Positions 48,001 through 54,765 of a DNA stretch of 64,000 nt are shown one piece after another; the stretch's first letter is position 1, and the number at the start of each line of letters is the position of its first letter. Made by a program: the position numbers and the translations under genes. A model generated the notes under the pieces. The model had not been told where the DNA came from and ran no database searches. It saw only the letters and a list, made by a program, of their open reading frames with translations. Source of the stretch: Phoronis australis (lineage: Eukaryota; Phoronida; Phoronidae); NCBI GenBank assembly GCA_002633005.1, contig NMRA01000333.1, forward strand, positions 405,126 through 469,125. Reading direction: 5' to 3'.

Positions 48001-51000
48001 CGCCAGAAGTTATGCCAAGTGGCCATGTCTACTTTTGATAACTTTGGCTTCCCTTTCTTGTAAATTGATGTGGAACTATTTTAGAGTGAACTCATTATGT
48101 AGAAAATAAATTTGAAACTAAATAAGGCGATCAAGATCCTCTCGAGGATACTATTGTTTCACGAAATGTAGAATATACGTACTAAAACAACAAGAATAGA
48201 TCAGAAACAGAAATAAAGTAAAATCAAACACTTTAAGATGTGGCGTAATGAATATGTTACATTGTTGCGGAAAAAATTCAAGGATATTATTCAAGAAGTT
48301 TTTATGTTTAATCCATTAGGTTCAAGTGTATTGAGCTTATCTATCCAAAATTGTTCTCTTTTGAGTCTGAGAGGGGTACTGGGGTATTGGAGTTTTTCTA
48401 TTATTTGTACAGAAAGATCTTGAAGATTATGATTTTTGGAATTTACAAAAACTATAATTATGATTATGCATTATTTGCATTTACTTCATTCGCAGACTTT
48501 GGCCCGAAGCTTGCGCCACCTACTGGACTATGAGGGAAATGTGGAAGATGATTTTATGATCAACTTCCAAGTTGGTGATCATGACTTATTTGGTGCTGCT
48601 CGCTGTCATTCACTTAAGGTGGGCGGAGACAAGTTACATGTAACCAATGATAATAGACAGGTGAGGAAGTAATGGCACGAAATTTTGTCAGTAATGCTTG
48701 AAACTGAAACTATTTATTTTATTTGTTTAATCTCTGTAGTTATTAAAAAGCTCCTTTGTCACTGAATCATTTTCTTTCATGCTGAGCTTAGTTAGGTTTA
48801 GCTATAGTTTCTGTCTGTATTGTATTAAACAGAACGTGTTTGAAGTACAAACTGCTGCAGTTTTTACAGTCACCATAGTCCAAGTTGTATTGCATTCAAC
48901 ATTCCTACATTTTAATTGACACTTTTTAGTTGTAACATTTCACCTAATAATTGCCAAAATAATCTTTTTTGCAGTTTTTAAAGGCTAACATTGTTGGGAA
49001 TACCCAGCCAAATTTTCTCAAAACGTCTTATGGTTGCTATGGCGTAGAATTTTAACCGTGTTTGGTGCTACTTAGTATGTTTTTATGAAATAAATTAACA
49101 GGAATTTACTTCTATGCCATATTACCACTCGGGTAATATTTTACTGTATGTTCAGAGAATAAGAATACGCTTATAAGAAAGTCGGCACTCTGTGTGTGCC
49201 TTCTGATTTTGACAGTATGTTTACTCCGCATGTACAAATTTTTCCTTCATGTTTCTTTCTAGGAGTATGTTGATCTGTATGCGGACTACCTGTTGAACAA
49301 GTCCATTGAGAAACAGTTCCGTGCGTTCAAGCGGGGCTTCCAAATGGTCACAGATGAAAGCCCTCTGAAAATGTTGTTTAGACCTGACGAAATAGAACTG
49401 CTTATATGTGGAAGTGAGGTGAGACCTAAGTCCAACAAAGTCAACATGGCAGCTTTCTGTATGTTGAGTTTGGAGAGATATTGCAAGTCTTCTCGAAGCA
49501 TTGACGGCCATCGCTAGTGAAGCACGTGATCTCATTCGTGTTAACTTGCGAGTATCTTGCTTTACACAACAGTCCCTACGTCTTTTTATAATGACTTTTG
49601 TGTAGGCATTAAGGTCTGTTATTTTGCACACTCTCTTCATTCAATGTACCTACTTGTTTTCTTACTCTTGCTTTATAAGGAGTGATGTAGTCATTTGTAT
49701 TATATGTGTTCTTATGCTTGTTTCAGAGTTTACATGTTCATATGGGATGTCAGAATATAGTCTGACAGTATTTTTAGTTGTATTGTTTTGTTTTGTTATT
49801 CTGTTTGATTGGCATGACCCCTGAGTTAAGTACAATGATGATGTAATTTGTTTACTACACAATAGTGTGGAACTTTCTAGAAGACTCTAGCATGACAGTG
49901 ATTAAGGCAGTCTGGAATATTCTAGAGACTAGTATATGTTTGTAGAATGGTTCGATAGATTCAGGAAAGTTCTAGAATGTGCTTGAATTGATGAAAAGTT
50001 CCAGAACAATGCATTAGGCTATAAATACACAAGCACGGGTTTGTGTTAGTCAGATCAAGTCAGAGAGATCAAGTCAGTTCAAGAAAGTTTATCAGGAGAA
50101 TTACAGTTGAGTTGCAGTAAAGAAAATCAGAAGTTACAGCGATAGTCAATAGAGAGCCAGCTATAGAGACAGCAGGTTATTGAATTGATGAGTGTAACAG
50201 TTGCTGAACGTGTCTCAGAAGTTCATCACAAGTCAAGGCTTGGCAGCACTGGCTGGAGCATAAACAGACTTTACGTCGGACGTTTTGTAGGCTTGTGAAT
50301 GTACGGTCGGGATTAATAAAGGATTAACTCGAAAGAGTCTTCACTCAATCGTCGCACCGAAAGCTATTAGCACTGAACTGTAACAACCTGCGTCCACCCA
50401 CACACGGGCAAAAACGTGACATGGGATGTCTATTTGCACATGTAACAGATGTGATGTTTGTTTTCATAATCACAGAAAACTAGAAGGATGTTCTGTCGAC
50501 CATAGTGGTGCATCATGGTAGTTTGTGCTGTAAACCATTTCAGAGGATTTGCTGTATTGACATATTGGTGTATGAGGTAATTCTTGTATGTTCCTTTGTA
50601 GCATTTTGACTTCCATGCCTTAGAAGAAGCCACTGACTATGATGGAGGGTTCACTAAGTCATCAACTGCAATCAAGTAAGTTGGGGTGTTTACACTCCAA
50701 ATGCCGTTATTCAAGAACATCTTTGGTGTTACATTCTCCGTAGGTGACTAACTTATTAGTAACTGTGGCATCAATTACATGTAGTCAGTTGTTTGTGCCA
50801 CTCAGTCATGTAGTCAGTTGTTTGCGCAGTGTTTGTTAAACAGTTGATGCCACCATCTCCTCCATTTTGTTATAGAAAACCTTTTGTGGCAAGTAAACAT
50901 TCCTAATTTTACATGGAGTACATTGTTTTCAGTTGTTGCTAGATTTTTTGCTGTTAACTTGATAAGGCTGGCAATTTTAACGTGACTGTATGTGACCTGG

Positions 51001-51663
51001 ATATAAATAAGTGATGTGAACTTCAGATTCTTCTGGGAAGTCGTGCACGAGATGAGCGATGAGGAGAAGCGAAAGCTGCTACAGTTCACGACAGGAAGTG
51101 ACCGAGTGCCCGTGGGAGGACTGGCTAAACTGAAACTGATCATTGCACGTAACGGCCCCGATACTGACAGGTGAACACGGGCATATCTAAGCAAGAACAG
51201 ATTCCTGTTGGATGTTTAATTGTATTTTTGCATGTTCAAACGTTATCAAAGCTCTAAAATTCATTTTGAAAACAATTTTAAGTAAAATGAGATGAATGGA
51301 AATGACTCGAGTCATGTGATTAGTAACATGTTCATTAATTGGCATAATGGTCATCACTGGCAACATGTAATATTTACATTTACATTTCAGGCTGCCTACG
51401 TCTCATACATGTAATATTTACATTTCAGGCTGCCTACGTCTCATACATGTAATATTTACATTTCAGGCTGCCTACGTCTCATACATGTAATATTTACATT
51501 TCAGGCTGCCTACGTCTCATACATGTAATATTTACATTTCAGGCTGCCTACGTCTCATACATGTTTCAACGTTTTACTGCTCCCAGATTACTCGAATAAA
51601 GACAAGCTGAGAGAGCGCCTTCTCAAGGCAATAACACATGCAAAAGGGTTTGGCATGTTGTAG
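32957..51663 (+). CDS. UBE3A: UBE3A (E6AP-type) HECT ubiquitin ligase, complete coding sequence
   Basis: Exons 32957-33010, 41414-41766, 42077-43257, 44585-44729, 46971-47176, 48496-48660, 49263-49418, 50602-50675, 51027-51170 and 51543-51663 join with every phase consistent. From the ATG split across the first junction (33009-33010 plus 41414) they give 848 residues, against 852 in human isoform 1. Seen: the N-terminal AZUL zinc finger with ligands at C21, C26, C31 and C62; the central region (residues about 119-500); the HECT domain from about 505, with [17 protein letters not shown], the [13 protein letters not shown] lobe, and the catalytic [17 protein letters not shown] with C816; and the canonical C-terminus KGFGML. 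UBE3A transfers ubiquitin from E2 to substrates in cytosol and nucleus. Orthology is close to certain; expression and isoforms are not known. Confidence 0.93.
33185..33372. repeat. 50-bp tandem repeat, about four copies
   Basis: Unit 'acacctattgagtggccatg' followed by 'gttggctactgaataatatt', almost identical in each copy. Confidence 0.85.
33711..36456. mobile_element. hAT-like element with CAGGGCTC / GAGCCCTG ends
   Basis: The left end CAGGGCTCAGCGTTATAAAA is matched by TTATGTCGAGCCCTG at the right. Subterminal GCGACCT / AGGTCGC repeats occur at both ends. The element sits within an (ATC)n tract, so the duplicated target (about 'ataat') cannot be delimited. I recognise no transposase, so it is probably non-autonomous. 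A 22-bp tandem lies inside at 35095-35186. Confidence 0.65.
35095..35186. repeat. 22-bp tandem repeat, four copies
   Basis: Unit 'tgtaataaattttatgtgcc' plus 'ct', inside the hAT-like element. Confidence 0.85.
37095..38800 (-). repeat. Right arm of the inverted repeat, in the UBE3A intron
   Basis: Reverse-complement partner of 30408-32340 (see that entry for matched blocks). Because it lies in the first UBE3A intron and its partner lies upstream of the first recognised exon, the two arms enclose that exon in a spacer of about 4.75 kb. Confidence 0.75.
39775..41021 (+). mobile_element. TIR element with CTCF-like motifs, copy 2
   Basis: Ends ATGCGCCCAC (39775-39784) and GTGGGCGCAT (41012-41021) are perfect 10-bp inverted repeats. 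This copy defines the family boundaries best. CTCF-like cores lie on the minus strand at 39959-39971, 40103-40116, 40262-40275, 40402-40415, 40548-40561, 40686-40699 and 40943-40956. Non-coding. Confidence 0.8.
41166..41276. repeat. 27-bp tandem repeat, four copies
   Basis: Unit 'ccctgatacatataatcctg' plus 'gatatat', about 140 bp before the AZUL exon acceptor. Confidence 0.85.
41414..41766 (+). CDS. UBE3A: UBE3A exon encoding the AZUL zinc finger
   Basis: Acceptor TTTTCAG, donor gtaaga. Encodes residues 1-118: [20 protein letters not shown], then CPNQDC and [10 protein letters not shown]. The four zinc ligands of the human AZUL domain are conserved; the extra non-ligand cysteine of human CASC is serine here. 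The tail contains a small internal duplication, [14 protein letters not shown]. Confidence 0.93.
41767..42076 (+). other. UBE3A: UBE3A intron
   Basis: A 310-bp AT-rich intron with nothing else recognised. Phase 1, confirmed by the restored glycine codon. Confidence 0.8.
42077..43257 (+). CDS. UBE3A: UBE3A large central exon
   Basis: Residues 119-512. Acceptor TTTCAG, donor gtgagg. Includes [12 protein letters not shown], the central helical region ([20 protein letters not shown]), an acidic variable stretch, and the lead into HECT ([36 protein letters not shown]). The DALV-G junction aligns with human DALV-R-LEM, which fixes the donor at 43258. Confidence 0.93.
43258..44584 (+). other. UBE3A: UBE3A intron with short tandem and MITE
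   Basis: Contains a GATACA/GATACT hexamer run (43323-43372) and a 508-bp hAT-like MITE (43628-44135). The remaining sequence shows nothing. Confidence 0.6.
43628..44135. mobile_element. hAT-like MITE with CAGGGCTTGGAAT ends
   Basis: The left end CAGGGCTTGGAATTTTCC is matched by ATTCCAAGCCCTG at the right. 'gatatt' flanks both sides (43622-43627 and 44136-44141), a visible part of a target-site duplication. Subterminal 'tttccgcg' phrases are inverted too. A short internal frame has no recognisable homology. Confidence 0.8.
44585..44729 (+). CDS. UBE3A: UBE3A exon, start of HECT domain
   Basis: Residues 513-560. Acceptor CAAG (44581-44584), donor gtgtgt. Encodes [20 protein letters not shown] and [20 protein letters not shown], strongly conserved with human. 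Confidence 0.92.
44730..46970 (+). other. UBE3A: UBE3A intron hosting CTCF-motif element copy 3
   Basis: A 2.2-kb intron. 44730-45338 and 46584-46970 show no recognisable feature; the middle is the TIR element. Confidence 0.6.
45339..46583 (+). mobile_element. TIR element with CTCF-like motifs, copy 3
   Basis: Left end ATGCGCCCAT, right end GTGGGTGCAT (46574-46583), one mismatch each from copy 2. Minus-strand CTCF-like cores occur near 45494, 45650, 45796, 45939, 46224 and 46507. The strongest is 46362-46374, whose complement CCACCAGGGGGCG equals the canonical vertebrate CTCF core. Confidence 0.8.
46971..47176 (+). CDS. UBE3A: UBE3A exon, HECT N-lobe
   Basis: Acceptor TGTAG. Two bases complete the glycine codon, then [33 protein letters not shown] and SHP. 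Donor gtactg at 47177. The frame continues past the donor with VLYRPLIDL before a stop, which is itself family-like (see findings). The splice at 47176 is preferred because it keeps spacing with the next exon identical to human. Confidence 0.88.
47177..48495 (+). other. UBE3A: UBE3A intron with Penelope-like fragment
   Basis: A 1.3-kb intron. Its first 36 bases retain coding-like sequence, its middle shows nothing, and 48180-48450 is a Penelope-like fragment. Confidence 0.6.
48180..48450 (-). mobile_element. Penelope-like retroelement fragment, second copy
   Basis: Closely similar to 21800-22070: 'atgtttaatccattaggttc' (48303), 'gcttatctatccaaaattgt' and the 'actggggtattggagttt' block are shared, with a diverged upstream flank. 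Only the very 3' end of the element (the C-terminal GIY-YIG part, minus strand) is present, typical of 5'-truncated copies. Confidence 0.75.
48496..48660 (+). CDS. UBE3A: UBE3A exon, HECT domain
   Basis: Residues 630-684. Acceptor CGCAG, donor gtgagg, phase 0 at both ends. Encodes [20 protein letters not shown] and [20 protein letters not shown], aligned with human VLYQSLKDLLEYEGN without gaps. Confidence 0.9.
48661..49262 (+). other. UBE3A: UBE3A intron
   Basis: A 602-bp AT-rich intron, nothing else recognised. Confidence 0.7.
49263..49418 (+). CDS. UBE3A: UBE3A exon, HECT domain
   Basis: Residues 685-736. Acceptor TTCTAG, donor gtgaga. Encodes [20 protein letters not shown] and [14 protein letters not shown]. 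Confidence 0.93.
49748..50421 (+). mobile_element. Solo LTR in a UBE3A intron
   Basis: Starts TGTCAGAATATAG and ends AACGTGACA (TGTCA/TGACA inverted ends), flanked on both sides by a 5-bp TGGGA duplication (49743-49747 and 50422-50426). Inside are a TATA-like GGCTATAAATACAC near 50018 and AATAAA near 50316, in the right order for an LTR promoter and polyadenylation site. No internal retroelement sequence remains, so it arose by LTR-LTR recombination. It lies in the same orientation as UBE3A. Confidence 0.85.
50602..50675 (+). CDS. UBE3A: UBE3A exon, HECT domain
   Basis: Residues 737-760 plus two bases. Acceptor TTTGTAG, donor gtaagt. Encodes [20 protein letters not shown], matching human NLDFQALEETTEYDGG. 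Confidence 0.92.
50676..51026 (+). other. UBE3A: UBE3A intron
   Basis: A 351-bp intron. It has one short duplication, 'catgtagtcagttgtttg', around 50778 and 50806. Otherwise nothing. Confidence 0.7.
51027..51170 (+). CDS. UBE3A: UBE3A exon, HECT C-lobe
   Basis: Residues 761-808 plus two bases. Acceptor CTTCAG, donor gtgaac. Encodes [35 protein letters not shown] and ARNGPDTDR. Confidence 0.93.
51374..51562 (+). repeat. UBE3A: Five-fold 38-bp tandem duplication of the last UBE3A splice acceptor
   Basis: The unit (gctgcctacgtctcatacat, then gtaatatttacatttcag) repeats exactly, with exon-like starts at 51391, 51429, 51467, 51505 and 51543. Each unit carries a complete TTTACATTTCAG acceptor and the codons for LPTSHTC. 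Only the last copy is followed by the true downstream coding sequence. Confidence 0.95.
51543..51663 (+). CDS. UBE3A: UBE3A terminal exon with catalytic cysteine
   Basis: Residues 809-848. The preceding TTTCAG (51537-51542) is the fifth copy of a duplicated acceptor. Encodes [20 protein letters not shown] and ends AKGFGML then TAG at 51661. C816 is the HECT thioester cysteine. ATTAAA (51690) and AATAAA (51708-51713) follow within 50 bases as likely polyadenylation signals. Confidence 0.92.
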
Positions 51664-51707
51664 ACTACTCACTTCAATGAAGTCTCCTAATTAAAGACAC
51701 TGTAGGC

Positions 51708-51713
51708 AATAAA
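51708..51713 (+). terminator. Likely UBE3A polyadenylation signal
   Basis: AATAAA 45 bases after the UBE3A stop, preceded by ATTAAA at 51690. A second AATAAA lies near 52095. Which one is used cannot be told. Confidence 0.5.
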
Positions 51714-52247
51714 CAGATGACTGCTGCTGAGTCGTGTATGGTTCAATTTAGTTGTGTAATATGCTTTTGCCTTGGGCTTAGTATGAATGTAGCACAGAAT
51801 AATTATAGATTAGCTTGAACTTTTTGTCTTGTGATCCATGAGAGAGCTCTGCTATTGCCATAGCATGTTCAAACTTGGCTTGTTAAACACTTTTAGTAGC
51901 GTCTCGCCTTGGCTAGTCAGTCATTTTTGGAAGTTCAATGTGGCTCGAATTTCAATTCAAAATGGCTTCAGCTTTGTACAAGGTGTGATTAGACAGTTTG
52001 AGGTTAGGTATGGAGGATAAGTTTGAGTTGTGTCAATAGTCACTAAGAACAATCACAGATTGTCTGATAGACTGAATATTTATGATTTCATGCAATAAAT
52101 CTTGACGGGATTGTGGTGTGGACTTTATCAGTAATTTAATTCTGAAATTGTTACAGAGGGCACTGTAAGGTCTTTATACACATGTTTGAAGTTGCTTTAT
52201 ATAATAAACATATTCTTATTTCAGAAATTGTTGTCAAAATGCATTTT
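51714..52247. other. Intergenic, between UBE3A and the next repeat
   Basis: Nothing recognised beyond a possible extended UBE3A 3' UTR. Confidence 0.4.
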
Positions 52248-53585
52248 ATGCGCCCACTTATTTATATTTAGGCACATTATGCCGTCATTTCTTCCAACAT
52301 CTGTCTGGTGTCCGCTGCTTCATCTCTAAACCCCTTAATGCATGTGTGTGATATTTTACAAACGCGTTCCTATCATGAATGGATGGACCCAATAAGTAGT
52401 ATATCCCTTACTGGCGATTTTATTTTTTTTCCTTTGCCTCTGTATCATTGGAGTTCCTTGGCGTCTAGTAAGGAAACGATTTCCAGGCGGCTCTAACTAC
52501 TGTGGCACCTCCCAGTGATAGTTTTTTTTTCTCATGAACAGCTCTATCTGCTAAACCTCTTGCAGGGTCTTTGTTGAATTTGACTGGGTTAATTCTAGTA
52601 ATGTGGAACCAGGCGCAGACGGCTTTCATATGGATTCAACTGCCATTCTTCCTCCAGTTTTGGTATGTGTCTGTATTCACCAAACTGCTCAAAGAATCCG
52701 TACGAGACGTAGCTGATGTGCTCCTGATAAGACCATGGCCTATATCTCCTGTAGCTGATGTGTATATGATAAAACCATGGCCCATATTTCCTTCAGCTGA
52801 TGTGCTCCTGATAAGACCATAGCCTATATCTCCTGTAGCTGATGTGTATCTGATAAGACCATAGCCTATATCTCCTTTAGCTAATGTGTACCTGATAAGA
52901 CCATAGCCTATATCTCCTTTAGCTGATGTGTACCTGATAAGACCGTGGCCTATATCTCCTTTAGCTTTTGCAGGATCTCTGCGAAATTATGCATTTTATC
53001 AATGAAAACGGATGCCCAATGACTTGGACAGCTCCAGAGCTGTGCTCCCTATAGTGTTAATTTTGTTTTTACATTTGCCCTCATATTCAGAGTTCTAGGA
53101 CGTTTTTTATGAAGTTTGGCAAACAAGTATCTGTTGTTAGGATAATTGCACCAATTTTGGATGCAGTCATTTTGTTGTTTTTGTTGTCTGCCAAACTGCT
53201 TGGAGGATCATTATGAAAATAAACAGATATATTCCTGCAGACAAGAACATGACTTGTGGATTTTCAAATGGGTTCAACTGACAGAGGTGCCCCCTAGTGG
53301 CATGTGCAGCATTATCTTCTAAACCCTTGCATGATCTTTTGGAAGTGTGGATTGACGGATCCGACTATCGCTACGCCTCCTACTGGCAATTTCATGTTTT
53401 GTGTTTGCTTCTGTACATTTGTATTGTCATGAAAGTTTGCACACAGTTGGCACACAGTTTCCTATTAGGGAGATGAAGATACCTTTACTTTTTCAGACCA
53501 GTTCAACATATTCTGCATCATCTAATGGTTTTGTTTATGATACTAATAAACAGCCCCAAAGTGCAGGAGTGTTTGTGGTGCAGTT
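52248..53585 (+). mobile_element. TIR element with CTCF-like motifs, copy 4 (diverged)
   Basis: Left end ATGCGCCCAC at 52248. The right end is degraded near 53585, after the family phrase 'tttatgatactaataaacag'. It is the most diverged copy and has gained an internal 42-bp tandem array (52715-52970). A good CTCF-like core remains on the minus strand at 53287-53300 (GTGCCCCCTAGTGG). Confidence 0.7.
52715..52970. repeat. 42-bp tandem array, about six copies
   Basis: Unit 'agctgatgtgtatctgataa' followed by 'gaccatagcctatatctcct', inside TIR element copy 4. Confidence 0.85.
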
Positions 53586-53841
53586 GCTCTCTGTGCCATA
53601 GGAAGCACGGCTGAGCTTGTAAGCTAGTAATGCGCGACAACTATCCAAAGTTGACCAGTGACAAGATGTCAATTGTAATTTCAACAACTTGGTGTGAAAT
53701 AATTGATGAAGTTTCCTATGCTTAAAATGTAAATTTCTAAATGATAACAATTTCCAATTTAGTTTTCAAATCATTTTTTTACCTGAAACCAGCTTCTATC
53801 CTAACCCACTGTTCCCAAATATTGAATGGTACAAGTCTGCA

Positions 53842-53930
53842 CTTAACATTGTGAACCACCAGCCAGGCTCAACACAATGTGAATCACCAGCCAGGCTCAA
53901 CACATTGTGAATCACCAGCCAGGCTCAATA
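53842..53930. repeat. 28-bp tandem repeat, three copies
   Basis: Unit 'aacacattgtgaatcaccag' plus 'ccaggctc'. It lies between the two convergent genes, in the 3' flank of the ISWI gene. Confidence 0.8.
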
Positions 53931-54127
53931 CCTTGTCAACTATACCAAGAAACTGGTTTCAGTAACTTCTACGTTGGTCACATTGCATAGTAGCTTAGAA
54001 AGCAGCTGAAATATTTTTTTCAAATATACAGATGTTTGTTGCTTTTTAGCAAAAAAAATAAGTTGTCCAGTGCGCCTAATAACATGAGTATCTACTTGTT
54101 GAACAAATACTAGAGAGTTGAAAATAT

Positions 54128-54133
54128 TTTATT
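54128..54133 (-). terminator. Possible ISWI gene polyadenylation signal
   Basis: Complement reads AATAAA about 570 bases beyond the ISWI stop codon on the minus strand. Low certainty because AT-rich sequence gives many such matches. Confidence 0.3.
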
Positions 54134-54699
54134 TAATAGCCAACACTATCAGTTTTGATAAAATGTAAGGAAACAAAACTAGAACTATGGTCAGAGTTCA
54201 CTGCTAGTTCAATCAAAGAACACATATGAACACTGAATAATTAATTGATGTTACAAATAAAAACGCTAATTTACAGATTGGAGTAGCTCTTCAATTGCCT
54301 AACAAAATGGCCGGAGGTGAAAACTTTGAAATGCAGTGGGTTTACTTACCAACCAAACCAGGTAATAAGTTGGATAAATGCACACTAACACACATAGCCA
54401 TTGCTGAATAATGTATTTGACATCTAAACTGAACCACAGGCCAAGTTAAAGTTTCATATAGCTCAGTTGAGGTACTAACAGTTTTGAACACCCAAACAGT
54501 ATCATCCTGACATCGTGAAAACACTAAACATCAAACTGTTCCGCCATGGAGCTCACAACTGAAGCAATATCGCATGGAAATGTCTACAGTAATGACTAAT
54601 TAGTTTCAGAATTAGGAGACTGTCACTGAACACAAACTGACGGGTGCATATCGATGACAAACTTGTGAATGAAGATGTGACTTGAAATGTCAGTGACCT

Positions 54700-54765
54700 T
54701 TACTTGACCTTTTTCTTCGGGCGTCCTCTTCCATCTGGGGTGCCATCAGCCTTCCTTTTCTGTGA
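54700..54765 (-). CDS. SMARCA5: ISWI gene terminal exon
   Basis: Encodes [20 protein letters not shown] then K and TAA (54702-54700). It matches the human C-terminus [21 protein letters not shown] and supplies a nuclear localisation-type basic tail. Confidence 0.9.
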   Translation of the reverse strand, partial: SQKRKADGTPDGRGRPKKKVK

